From NCBI GenBank assembly GCA_902495525.1, contig CABUXL010000001.1, positions 1 through 64,000 on the forward strand: a stretch of 64,000 nt of DNA. The letters are read 5' to 3'. The position numbers were made by a program, and so were the translations under genes. Source of the stretch: an uncultured Collinsella sp. GTDB taxonomy: Bacteria; Actinomycetota; Coriobacteriia; Coriobacteriales; Coriobacteriaceae. Positions 1 through 6,833 of this stretch are shown one piece after another. Under the pieces are notes generated by a model. That model was not told the DNA's origin and did no database searches. It saw nothing but the letters and a program-made list of their open reading frames with translations. Each line of letters opens with the position of its first letter. Positions within the stretch are counted from its first letter, which is position 1.

Positions 1-444
1 AAAAGGCGGCAAAGCGCACAAGACCACATATAGCCCGGGAAGGGAATACAGGATCGATAGTCCAAGCCCCCCATCAACCGCAGTGCTTTGCGTAAGAATC
101 AACTGAACCCAAACGGCAATTATCACTGAGCAGGTTGTCGATAAAAGAAGACTGGAAATATAGCACGCAACAAAGTCCCGTCGCATTCGAACAGAGAAAT
201 CCGCGAACTCTCTTCGCCGCGTGGAAACAATAAGGTACACAGAAATTGCAATAGAACCAATCAGAGAAAACAGCGGAACAACCAGCAATTCAAGCTTATT
301 ACCCCATCGATCAACCACACCCCCACTCCAATGAGCGGGAATTGTATCAGGGAGGACTGACCAAGCCGCCCATAGAATCAGAAATGGAAGAATAGAGAGG
401 ATGAAAGATGATAACACTGCAGTAATTTTTTTTGAGGCTCTCAT
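1..444 (-). CDS. DUF1648 (SdpI-like) membrane protein, C-terminus beyond window
   Basis: The frame is open from an ATG at 444 to base 1 (148 codons) and is cut by the window edge. After a first hydrophobic helix (about residues 8-25) comes LPDTIPAHWSGG..DRWGNK, the DUF1648 signature of SdpI/YhdC-type proteins. Three more hydrophobic segments follow, so this is an integral membrane protein. SdpI confers immunity to a peptide toxin in Bacillus, but most DUF1648 proteins have no known role and none is claimed here. An AGGAG lies 11 bases before the start. The upstream region is AT-rich and carries a palindrome, which suggests a local repressor. Confidence 0.75.
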   Translation of the reverse strand, partial: MRASKKITAVLSSFILSILPFLILWAAWSVLPDTIPAHWSGGVVDRWGNKLELLVVPLFSLIGSIAISVYLIVSTRRREFADFSVRMRRDFVACYISSLLLSTTCSVIIAVWVQLILTQSTAVDGGLGLSILYSLPGLYVVLCALPPF

Positions 445-489
445 CGATTCCGCATCTCCTTGCGCGCTCACATTCCACTCCGCCTTAAA

Positions 490-511
490 TCAAGTTTAAA
501 TAAAAACTTGA
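490..511. promoter_or_regulatory. Palindrome in a divergent promoter region
   Basis: TCAAGTTT-AAATAA-AAACTTGA is a perfect 8-bp dyad. It overlaps a possible plus-strand -35 (TTGAAT 508-513) that is followed, after 16 bases, by TAGTAT at 530-535. It lies upstream of both the DUF1648 gene (minus) and the small ORF at 643 (plus). It looks like an operator; no linked repressor is visible in the window. Confidence 0.4.
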
Positions 512-642
512 ATGCAAATTTGTTTTAATTAGTATGGAAACTATATCCATTTAGTTCTAATTTGTTCGTAGTATCAAATCGATACCGACACTAGCGTGAC
601 ACAGTCTTTCAAGACAGCTATTCAACATTGGTGGTCACCGCT

Positions 643-1014
643 ATGGACAATGTGAACCACCTAAACGAGCTCTCAATACAGTCCCAGCTTAGCACCCTTG
701 AAAAACTGGTCGCGGACGCGGAACAATCTACCGACGCAAGACGCGATTTCGAAGCTCGGCCTCGTGCCGTATTCCAGAAATATGGAATTACAGCCCTCCA
801 AATCAAAGCGGGAAATCGAAAAGTCTCTGTACGAACTGGTGGAGTCAACCGAAAAGGAGGCGCGTGTCCCCGTTGCACGCGCAGTATATCGTCGTATCCA
901 GCTCCCACCGTCCGAGGCACTTGGACGGTGGGAGTTCCGCATCCCCGGGAAAGGAAAAGCGCGGCCCATCCGGACCGCGCCCGCGCCCTCCTCCCATTTC
1001 ACCCCGCGACGTAA
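643..1014 (+). CDS. Small hypothetical protein, leader-peptide-like N-terminus
   Basis: The ORF encodes 123 residues from an ATG at 643. Residues 20-45 (ADAEQSTDARRDF, then PRAVFQKYGI) resemble the end of NHLP-type RiPP leaders, in which an acidic helix is followed by a dP.avL.e.GI pattern. GG and CPRC motifs follow. No maturation enzymes are seen, and there is no good ribosome site beyond GGTGG. A 12-bp inverted repeat at 902-934 lies inside the frame, so the true gene may end near 900. A second frame (from about 782) is also open over the 3' half, so a frameshift is possible. The existence of the gene is plausible; the RiPP reading is weak. Confidence 0.35.
   Translation: MDNVNHLNELSIQSQLSTLEKLVADAEQSTDARRDFEARPRAVFQKYGITALQIKAGNRKVSVRTGGVNRKGGACPRCTRSISSYPAPTVRGTWTVGVPHPRERKSAAHPDRARALLPFHPAT
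902..934 (+). terminator. Strong hairpin near end of small ORF
   Basis: CTCCCACCGTCC at 902-913 pairs perfectly with GGACGGTGGGAG at 923-934 around a 9-base loop. There is no clear T-run, so it may be a stabilising hairpin rather than a classical intrinsic terminator. Confidence 0.4.
957..980 (-). terminator. Terminator after the DUF4313 gene
   Basis: On the minus strand, GCGCGG...CCGCGC is followed by TTTTCCTTT, just beyond the stop of the (interrupted) DUF4313 frame at 999. Confidence 0.5.
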
Positions 1015-1401
1015 ACCGTCCGGCCCGTCTCGCAGTCGATGGTCTCGGCATCCCCGAACCCAACCCGGACGGCAGCCCATCCGCCGGCGCCCGCCAACGC
1101 ATCGGCCTCGGACCTCGCGGCGGCGATGAGTCGCTCGAGCTCGGCCGATCCGGCCGGCGCGGTCCCCACCTCGAACGCGCCGCCGTCGCCGCCCGACTCG
1201 TACTCGATGACGACTGTCGAGCCGAGAGCCTCCTCGAGGGTCTCGGGCAGGCCGCCCATGTCGGCGAGGACGTGCCCGGCGACCGTGGCCAGCGGGTAGC
1301 GGGCCATCCCGGACGCCGCCGAGCGGCCGGCCATGCGGAGCAAGCCGGCGGCCTCGAGCGCCTCGAGGAGCGCCGCGGGCACGTCGGCGTCGATGGCGAT
1401 G
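999..1401 (-). pseudogene. DUF4313 gene, 3' part, cut off by IS21 insertion
   Basis: This is the C-terminal part of the gene whose N-terminus lies at 3658-3856. Removing the IS and one copy of the 5-base target duplication joins ...GRGN-I to A-IDADVPAALLEALEAAG in frame, giving one continuous protein of about 200 residues that ends ETGRTVYVAG. The left fragment now has a stop just inside the IS end and no start with a ribosome site except an internal ATG at 1382. DUF4313 proteins are typical of plasmids and integrative elements of gut anaerobes, and their function is unknown. Confidence 0.8.
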
Positions 1402-1502
1402 TGTTAGCGTCAATCTATTTTTCACCAGTTTCGCCAAACAGGCGCGCCGTTCGCGCAAAGGCGGTTTCACCGGTTGCGCTAACGTATTTTCACCGATTCC
1501 GG

Positions 1503-2276
1503 TCACGGCTTGACGGGCCCGTCCCTCGGCAGGTCCTTCAGCCTGTAGGACCTGCCGGTTATCTTGACCAGGTGGCAGTGGTGGCACACCCTGTCCGCGA
1601 TCGCGCTCGCCGCCACGTCGTCCCCGAACACCCTGCCCCAGCCGCTGATCCCCACGTTGGTGGTGATGATCGTCGAGCGCTGCTCGTAGCGCGTCGATAT
1701 CAGCTGGAACAGCAGGTCCGCGCCCGCGCTGCCGACGTCGAGGTAGCCGAGCTCGTCGATGATCAGCAGCCTCGAGTGGGCGTAGTACTTGAGCCTCTTC
1801 TTGAGGATGCCGCGCGACGAGGCGTCCTCCAGGTCCTCGACGAGCCGTGCGCAGTCCACGAACCTGACCTCGCGCCCCGCCCTGACCGCCTCGATGCCAA
1901 GCGCGACGGCGAGGTGCGTCTTGCCCACGCCGGGGCTCCCCACGAACAGGACGTTCTCGGCCCGCTCCACGAACCTCAGGGTCGCGAGCTCCTCGATCTC
2001 GGCGCGCGGGACCGACGGCTGGAAGTCCCAGTCGAAGTCCGCCAGCCCCTTGACGTAGGGGAACCCCGACGACCGTATGCGCTGGTTGGTGATCCTGGCC
2101 TCCCGGGCGGCGACCTCGACGCGCGTCATCTCCTCGAGGGCGGAGGCGAAGCCCCGCTCGCCCGCGGCGACCATCCTCACGTAGTCGGGCAGGGACGCCG
2201 CCATCTCGTGCAGCCCGAGCGCGGAGAGGTTCGCCTGCGCCCTGATCGAGGGGCTGCCCTCCGCGACGGCGCCCAT
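1503..2276 (-). CDS. istB: IstB, ATPase helper of IS21 transposition
   Basis: The 257-aa AAA+ ATPase works with IstA in target choice and strand transfer. Walker A GSPGVGKT is at residues 113-120 and Walker B LLIIDE at 170-175, followed by the IstB_IS21 pattern (LGYLD, ITTNVGISGW near residue 205). A short helical N-terminal domain precedes the ATPase core. The start at 2276 overlaps the istA stop as TGATG, the usual translational coupling for this family. Length is normal and the frame is intact. Confidence 0.93.
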   Translation of the reverse strand: MGAVAEGSPSIRAQANLSALGLHEMAASLPDYVRMVAAGERGFASALEEMTRVEVAAREARITNQRIRSSGFPYVKGLADFDWDFQPSVPRAEIEELATLRFVERAENVLFVGSPGVGKTHLAVALGIEAVRAGREVRFVDCARLVEDLEDASSRGILKKRLKYYAHSRLLIIDELGYLDVGSAGADLLFQLISTRYEQRSTIITTNVGISGWGRVFGDDVAASAIADRVCHHCHLVKITGRSYRLKDLPRDGPVKP

Positions 2277-3508
2277 CACGCCCCTCCGAGCGAGTCGAGC
2301 AGCGCGAGGTTGGCGCGCGCGGCCTCGGCGATGTCCGCGTCGGCCAGGCCCCGCTTCCCCTCGAGGGCCTGCCCGTAGTGGTCGGGGTCGTAGTTGATGG
2401 GCCTCGACGGCCCGGACGCGGCGTCGTGGACGGCGACCTCCTCGCCGGCCATCCTCACCACGACCTGGCCGCCGGGCATCGCCACGACGCTCACGCGCCG
2501 GCCGATGCAGCGCCTGGGCACGGACCACTCCCTGCCGGCGGCCCTGACGAGCATGGTCGGCGGGACGGTCTGGACGCTCACGTCGCCCACCATCGACTCG
2601 AGGAGCCGGAGGTTCCCGATGGGCCGCAGGCTCTCCTTCTCCCGCATGAACAGCGCGTCGGGCGGCAGGCCGGTGGTGCGGTTCGGCTCCGAGTTGGCCT
2701 GGGCCTCGACCCGGGCCACCGCCTCGGCGAGGCCGCTCCACCCGGTGAACTCGCCGCCGTAGGCGAGCAGGCGGTTCAGGAAGCGGTTGGCCGACTCGTC
2801 CTTGCCCTTGGTCTGCGGCGAGCGCGGCGCGCAGAGCCTGAGCTCGAAGCCGGCCTCCCGCGCGAACCGCCACGCCCTCTCCTGCCTGGTCCTCCTGCGG
2901 CCCGAGACGGTCACCAGGCACGACATGTTGTCCGTGATGCACTCCTCCGGGACGCCGCGGAGGCGGGTGAAGGTGGCGAGCAGACAGGACAGCAGGTCGT
3001 CGAGCGTGCGGCTCCTGACCGGTATGAAGCGGTGCTTCCGGGAGTAGCCGAGCGTCGCGGTGAACACGCTGAACTCGAAGAGCTCGCCCTCCGAGTCGAC
3101 GAGCCTCATGCCCTCCTTCCAGTCGAACTGCAGCTGCCTTCCCGGGGGCGTCTCGAACCGCGGGTGCGGCTCGCGGCCGCCCACACCCCCGAAGGGCACG
3201 TCGCGCGCCCGGCACCACGCGGTGAAGGCGCCGTACCCGGGCAGCCCCTCCCCGCGGCCCTCGCGCAGGAACGCGTAGACGGCCATTTTGGTCATCCCGG
3301 GCAGCTGGGCCTTCGCGCGGATCACCTCCTCGAGCGGGTCGAAGGCGCTGCCCCTCGCGGACCTCCCGTCGGCGGCGGCCTCGCCCTCCCGCCAGTACTT
3401 GGCGACCGTGTGCCGGTCCATGCCGTGCCTCCTCGCGATCTCGCTGAAGTTCGGCTTCGCGCCGGACCCCCTGTAGACGTTCAGCTCTCCCATTACGTTT
3501 CGCTCCAT
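2276..3508 (-). CDS. istA: IstA, IS21-family DDE transposase
   Basis: The protein has 410 residues. An N-terminal helix-turn-helix (FSEIARRHGMDRHTVAKYW, residues 21-39) binds the terminal repeats. The RNase H-like core shows D129 (QFDWKEG), D193 (ITDNMS) and E238 (KGKDESANRF) as the DDE set. A C-terminal beta domain follows. GGAGG lies upstream of the ATG at 3508. GC content is visibly higher than in the flanking island genes, consistent with a different origin. The frame is undamaged, so the element may still be active. Confidence 0.93.
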   Translation of the reverse strand: MERNVMGELNVYRGSGAKPNFSEIARRHGMDRHTVAKYWREGEAAADGRSARGSAFDPLEEVIRAKAQLPGMTKMAVYAFLREGRGEGLPGYGAFTAWCRARDVPFGGVGGREPHPRFETPPGRQLQFDWKEGMRLVDSEGELFEFSVFTATLGYSRKHRFIPVRSRTLDDLLSCLLATFTRLRGVPEECITDNMSCLVTVSGRRRTRQERAWRFAREAGFELRLCAPRSPQTKGKDESANRFLNRLLAYGGEFTGWSGLAEAVARVEAQANSEPNRTTGLPPDALFMREKESLRPIGNLRLLESMVGDVSVQTVPPTMLVRAAGREWSVPRRCIGRRVSVVAMPGGQVVVRMAGEEVAVHDAASGPSRPINYDPDHYGQALEGKRGLADADIAEAARANLALLDSLGGA

Positions 3509-3657
3509 ATCCCGCTCCTCCCGGGTCGGATACCCGATCGGAGCATAGTTCCGTTAGCGCAGTTGGTGAAAGTACGTTAGCGGGGTCGGCGAAAGCGCGT
3601 TAGCGCATTCGGCGAGATGCGTTTGCGAAAGTGGTTAATTTTAGATTAGCGCTAACA

Positions 3658-3856
3658 CGATGTTGCCGCGTCCGCGGCACCACTCGGCCGCCGCCGGCAC
3701 GTTCGCCGTGAGCACGCCCCACTCGGCCATGTAGCCCTCGGAGCGCGGGTTCGTGGCGTCGAGGAGGAGGACGGCCAGGCCGCCGCCCACGTACTCATCG
3801 GCCACGAGGGCGAGGCGGACCGCCTCGCCCATGGAGTCGAACTCGACCGTGACCAT
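3658..3856 (-). pseudogene. DUF4313 gene, 5' part, interrupted by IS21
   Basis: This is the N-terminal piece MVTVEFDSMGEAVRLALVAD... GGGLAVLLLDA..YMAEWGVLTANV, matching the DUF4313 beta-rich pattern. An AGGAGG sits 9-10 bases before the ATG at 3856. Translation now runs into the IS end and stops after four foreign residues. It begins four bases after the DUF2958 stop, so the two genes formed an operon, a pairing common on integrative elements. Confidence 0.8.
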
Positions 3857-3860
3857 GCGG

Positions 3861-4160
3861 CTACCTCCTCCTGACGGCGCTGAGCGGCTTCGGGGAGAAG
3901 TGCTCGTCGCGCTCGACGGCGGCAAACCCCATCTGACGGTTCAGCTCGGCCATCTCCTTGATGCTGAAGTAGCCGAGCTCGTCGTCGTAGCCCTCGACGA
4001 GGCCGAACGCCTCGTCCGTTCCGTCAAACTCGAGCAGCCACCAGTCCCATCCGTTCACGCACGAGAAGTAGTGGGCGTAGACTGTGGGGTCCTCTGCCCC
4101 GTCCTGCTCGTAGAGCCTCGGCACCGTCTTGGCGATTTCCTCGGTCATCAGCTGCTGCAT
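3861..4160 (-). CDS. DUF2958 domain protein
   Basis: This 99-aa protein starts MQQLMTEEIAKTVPRLYEQ and contains VYAHYFSCVNGWDWWLLEFDG, FGLVEGYDDELGYFS and ERDEHFSPKPLS, which together follow the DUF2958 profile along its length. GGAGGAAG lies five bases before the ATG at 4160; the longer upstream reading has no ribosome site. DUF2958 genes are found on conjugative elements and plasmids and have no assigned function. The gene sits directly upstream of the DUF4313 remnant on the same strand. Confidence 0.85.
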   Translation of the reverse strand: MQQLMTEEIAKTVPRLYEQDGAEDPTVYAHYFSCVNGWDWWLLEFDGTDEAFGLVEGYDDELGYFSIKEMAELNRQMGFAAVERDEHFSPKPLSAVRRR

Positions 4161-4200
4161 GTCTTCCTCCGTTCCGGGCAACCTGCCCTCAACATCTCGC

Positions 4201-4360
4201 CCCTGCGGGCAAAGCCGAATGGCGACGCCGTGCGTCGTCGTCGGCTTTGCTCCCTGCAAAGCCGCACCGGAGCGAAGACGGGTCAAGGGAGGTCCATGAC
4301 GACCTCCACCAACCGGAGCGGAGCGGAGGTTTGTGCGGGGTCTCATGGGCCCCCTTGACG
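4201..4360. other. Structured non-coding stretch with several dyads
   Basis: The 318-base gap between DUF2958 and the next gene holds at least three inverted repeats: CAAAGCCGA/TCGGCTTTG (4210-4218 and 4241-4249), GTCAAGGG/CCCTTGAC (4282-4289 and 4352-4359) and an inner GGAGGT/ACCTCC. It could be a leader RNA, a replication or transfer site of the element, or regulatory DNA. The sequence alone does not decide. Confidence 0.35.
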
Positions 4361-4478
4361 CGGCGTAGCGGAGGTGCCACCCGGCCGCGGAGCCGTGGCC
4401 GATTCACGGCGGACGCCGGCAGCCCACGCCCAACATCGATACCATCTGAACCGCTATTCACTTTTCGAGAGGAGCCAT

Positions 4479-4661
4479 ATGGAACTCGAAGACATCGTCT
4501 ACGAGCTCGCCTGCCTTCATGAGTCGATGCTCTTTTGCTGCGAGAACCGGTCCGGCAAGGAGGACCCGGTCTTCGCGCATTACTACATGGCGCTGGGAAG
4601 GATTGTCAGGGACCTCGAAGAGGCCGAGCGGCGCATCCGGACCGAAACGGGCCGGCGCTGA
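4479..4661 (+). CDS. Small hypothetical protein (60 aa)
   Basis: The protein runs MELEDIVYELACLHESMLFCC... to ETGRR. It is acidic and mainly helical, with a CC pair near residue 20. GAGAGGAG stands six bases before the ATG at 4479 and a strong bidirectional terminator follows the stop, so it is likely a real gene. I do not recognise the family. It is the only plus-strand gene between the IS21 element and the tRNA. Confidence 0.6.
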   Translation: MELEDIVYELACLHESMLFCCENRSGKEDPVFAHYYMALGRIVRDLEEAERRIRTETGRR

Positions 4662-4674
4662 ATCCCGTCAATAG

Positions 4675-4712
4675 AAAACGCCCCTGCATTTTGAACTGCC
4701 GGGGCGTTTTTT
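4675..4712. terminator. Bidirectional terminator
   Basis: AAAACGCCCC at 4675-4684 and GGGGCGTTTT at 4701-4710 form a perfect 10-bp stem with T-runs on both strands. It serves the 60-aa gene (plus) and the DUF4268 gene (minus), which converge here. Confidence 0.85.
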
Positions 4713-5643
4713 AGAGCTCGATCTCCGCGATTATTTTTTTCATCTCGAGGGCCCATCCGAGCTGTTCCTCGATGTACCCCGGCCATGCGTCCTGGTGGCC
4801 CTTGATGGGGTGGCCCGCCTTGTAGAAGCGCAGCCCCGATGCCTTTTTCGCATCGAAGGTCACCGCCGTCAGCCCGAGGTGATCCTCGAAGACCCCGCTG
4901 TTGGCGATGGCGCGGTGCCCGATCTCCTTGTCGTCGTCCACGTACAGCTCGATGCCCGTGCGGCCCTTTTGCGTATCGATGAGCAGGGCGAGATGGTATG
5001 CCGAGACCCCCAGGCGAAGCGTCGACCAATGGTCCTTGCTGGGCTTCTGCGGGCTGAACTCCTTGAGGAACTCCGGATGGCCGCCTGCCACATCGCGGTA
5101 GGCCGTCCAGTACGCCAGCTTGACCTTTTCGGTCTCGCTGAGCCCCTCGGAGAGCTTCACGGTCTTGGTCCACTCGTTCGGCTGCTCGACCACGCCGAAG
5201 CGCGGGGCGGGCAGGGAGCCCCCGATCTTCCAGAGCTCGACCTCGACCAGGAAGAACCCGAAGTCGCTGTCGGTGTGCTGGTTGAGCCACTCGATGGCCT
5301 GGCGATGCTCGTCGCGGGCGTGCGCCACGACCCAGATGACGACCTCGGCGCCCTTGCCGGCGGCATACGTGATCACCTTGCCGAGATGGTCGTGGTTGGT
5401 GTCCTCGAGCTGGTTCTCGATGATCACCTTGCGGCCCGTACCGGACTCCTGCGCGTAGATATCCACGTTGAACGAGCCGACCGACGACTCCGTCTCTATT
5501 AGCTCGAGCTCGATTCCGACCGCCATCCCGAGGGTTGCGAGATTCTGCTCCTCGGCCAGCCACTTGGTGAAGTCGTGGGCCTCATGCGACCACACCTCGC
5601 GCAGGGGAACCTTCTGAATGGTGTCCAGGTTATAAGTCTTCAT
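4711..5643 (-). CDS. DUF4268 protein with a PD-(D/E)XK-like nuclease fold
   Basis: In this 310-aa protein, residues 55-95 (SVGSFNVDIYAQE, then KVIIENQLEDTNHDHLGK) give a D61...E76-N-Q78 arrangement. This is the restriction-endonuclease-like core of the DUF4268 and DUF91 families, with glutamine in the usual lysine position. The C-terminal half has WSTLRLG, YHLALLID and IELYVDDD and matches the DUF4268 region. Such genes occur in mobile islands, often as solitary nuclease-like proteins. The substrate is unknown. The ATG at 5643 overlaps a short upstream frame, suggesting coupling. It could be defence-related, but no methylase or helicase partner is present. Confidence 0.75.
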   Translation of the reverse strand: MKTYNLDTIQKVPLREVWSHEAHDFTKWLAEEQNLATLGMAVGIELELIETESSVGSFNVDIYAQESGTGRKVIIENQLEDTNHDHLGKVITYAAGKGAEVVIWVVAHARDEHRQAIEWLNQHTDSDFGFFLVEVELWKIGGSLPAPRFGVVEQPNEWTKTVKLSEGLSETEKVKLAYWTAYRDVAGGHPEFLKEFSPQKPSKDHWSTLRLGVSAYHLALLIDTQKGRTGIELYVDDDKEIGHRAIANSGVFEDHLGLTAVTFDAKKASGLRFYKAGHPIKGHQDAWPGYIEEQLGWALEMKKIIAEIEL

Positions 5644-5785
5644 CCGTCACCCTCTCGACCGATAATCTGGCACCATTGTAGAGCCTCTCGCCATCAAACG
5701 ACCGTAGCAGGAGCCCACGACGTTCGTCGACGTCCTTCAGCTCGTACGGGTACACGAATAGCAAAATATATCTCTTCTTAGCCAT
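5630..5785 (-). CDS. Tiny ORF upstream of and overlapping the DUF4268 gene
   Basis: Fifty-one residues, MAKKRYILLFVYPYELKDVD... to VTDEDL, preceded by AAGGGAAGGG six bases before the ATG at 5785. It overlaps the DUF4268 start by 14 bases. The ribosome site and the overlap argue for a translated gene or leader peptide. It was too short to attract a family assignment and I do not recognise it. Confidence 0.5.
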   Translation of the reverse strand: MAKKRYILLFVYPYELKDVDERRGLLLRSFDGERLYNGARLSVERVTDEDL

Positions 5786-5837
5786 GCGGTTTCCCTTCCC
5801 TTGAAAAACGAACCACTCGATCCGCGGAGAGGCGCTA

Positions 5838-6122
5838 TCAGGTGCCGTTCGTCAACGCCGCGGCGATTATGCCGCTGTCCGTGAAGACGAAACTGATGAG
5901 CTCATCTTCCCGAGGCTCGCGCTCCTGCTCCTCCTCGGCCTCCTCGAACGTCATCGGCATCTCGCGCGCTCCCGAAAACTCGTGGCAGATAGCATAGAGA
6001 CGAGAGGGCCTATCAGCCCACTTATCAGCCGGTCGGCCAAAAGCGTCGTACTGCCGCAGCTCATCCCCAACATCGCGCCAGATTGTTCGATACCAACCCG
6101 TTAACGATAGGGTCAAGAGCAT
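5838..6122 (-). CDS. Hypothetical protein, possibly frameshifted at its start
   Basis: The open frame gives 94 residues, with an acidic segment (FEEAEEEQEREPREDE) and the ending IIAAALTNGT. A better-looking start, ATGAATACGGTCTACGATGC at 6138, lies in another frame, reads MNTVYDALDPIVNG and stops soon after. Joining the two frames near 6100 gives a more natural protein (...DPIVNG / RTIWRDVGDELRQYDAFGR). I therefore suspect a one-base slip or decay. The family is not recognised. Confidence 0.4.
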   Translation of the reverse strand: MLLTLSLTGWYRTIWRDVGDELRQYDAFGRPADKWADRPSRLYAICHEFSGAREMPMTFEEAEEEQEREPREDELISFVFTDSGIIAAALTNGT

Positions 6123-6138
6123 CGTAGACCGTATTCAT

Positions 6139-6511
6139 ATAGCGGCGCCTTTGTTACAGCTCAGATGTCACCATTTTAGATAATGGGCGTAGCGACCCGA
6201 ATCTCATTTCAGGCCAATTCGACCAAGAGCAATCTACGGTCTTGTAACTGCCTCTTTCCAAATAAGGCCCGCCCCCGGTGGGGCCCCACCCATGCCCACG
6301 GCATAGGCCCGCCAGAGCTAGAGGGACTTCGTCATTCTTGTCTGGTAACTCTCAAATAAAGCGCAGAAAGTGTGGAGGAGCGCCGAACGGTCCTGCTGAA
6401 CTCGTCGCCAACCGGCGTCAACCAGTGTGGAGATGGTTCAATCAGGCATCCTGTTCGAAAAATGCCGTTATTAATTGATTTCGACCAAAATTCGACCAAG
6501 ATTGAAAGTCA
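6139..6511. other. Island-to-chromosome gap, no gene seen
   Basis: No convincing coding frame or ribosome site is seen on either strand. AATTCGACCAAGA occurs twice in direct orientation (6216-6228 and 6489-6501), with a partial third copy at 6477. The motif shares CGACCAAGA with the 3' end of the adjacent tRNA, but in the opposite orientation. Confidence 0.3.
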
Positions 6512-6553
6512 AAAAAGAAACAGCCCAGAGAAACAATGCCTCTGAGCTGCTAA
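6512..6553 (-). terminator. Terminator of the tRNA gene
   Basis: On the minus strand, CAGCTCAGAG pairs with CTCTGGGCTG and is followed by TTTCTTTTTT, directly after the tRNA 3' end. Confidence 0.75.
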
Positions 6554-6559
6554 AAGTCT

Positions 6560-6636
6560 TGGTCGCGGGGGCAGGATTTGAACCTACGACCTCCGGGTTA
6601 TGAGCCCGGCGAGCTACCAGACTGCTCCACCCCGCA
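6560..6636 (-). tRNA. Initiator tRNA-fMet (CAU)
   Basis: The 77-nt gene has an encoded CCA. The anticodon loop is CTCATAA with three consecutive G-C pairs in the stem (GGG...CCC), the hallmark of initiator tRNA. Position 1-72 is U-G rather than a Watson-Crick pair, also typical of initiators. D-arm (AGCAGTCTGGTAGCTC) and T-loop (TTCAAAT) are standard. It bounds the accessory island, and tRNA 3' ends are common integration sites. Confidence 0.95.
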
Positions 6637-6667
6637 ATGTCTGGGCGCCTCATGTGCGCAAGAAAGA

Positions 6668-6696
6668 ATATTACGCGGGAGTTCGGTAAACGGCAA
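6668..6696 (-). promoter_or_regulatory. Promoter of the initiator tRNA
   Basis: On the minus strand, TTGCCG (6691-6696) and TAATAT (6668-6673) stand 17 bases apart, about 32 bases before the tRNA 5' end. Confidence 0.65.
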
Positions 6697-6833
6697 GGAA
6701 AATCTCGTAGAGCATAATTCCTTCATATTTAAAACCCCTCAGCCCCTATCACCGTAAACGAATCGCAGCCGAGCGCCGTCGACGGCACGTATACAATGGT
6801 GCGCGTCCTTTTATGCCAACACCGGGAGTAGAC

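Larger units (their letters stand above)
1402..3657 (-). mobile_element. IS21-family insertion sequence, complete
   Basis: The element is 2256 bp with ends TGTTAGCG...CGCTAACA. The outer 15 bases match at 13 positions (TGTTAGCGTCAATCT against TGTTAGCGCTAATCT). CGATG is duplicated on both sides (1397-1401 and 3658-3662). Further GTTAGCG/CGCTAAC motifs lie inside each end (near 3553, 3581, 3598 and 1478), as expected for the multiple transposase-binding repeats of IS21 elements. It carries overlapping istA and istB. Intact genes, intact ends and a clean target duplication point to a recent insertion. Confidence 0.93.

Noticed and set aside
698..1129. Alternative frame over the small peptide ORF
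   Set aside because: Its N-terminal part is poor in protein-like features and it runs into the DUF4313 tail. Kept only as a sign of a possible frameshift.
6560..6636. Attachment site for the island in the tRNA 3' end
   Set aside because: No direct repeat of the tRNA end was found to the left; only an inverted 9-base match.
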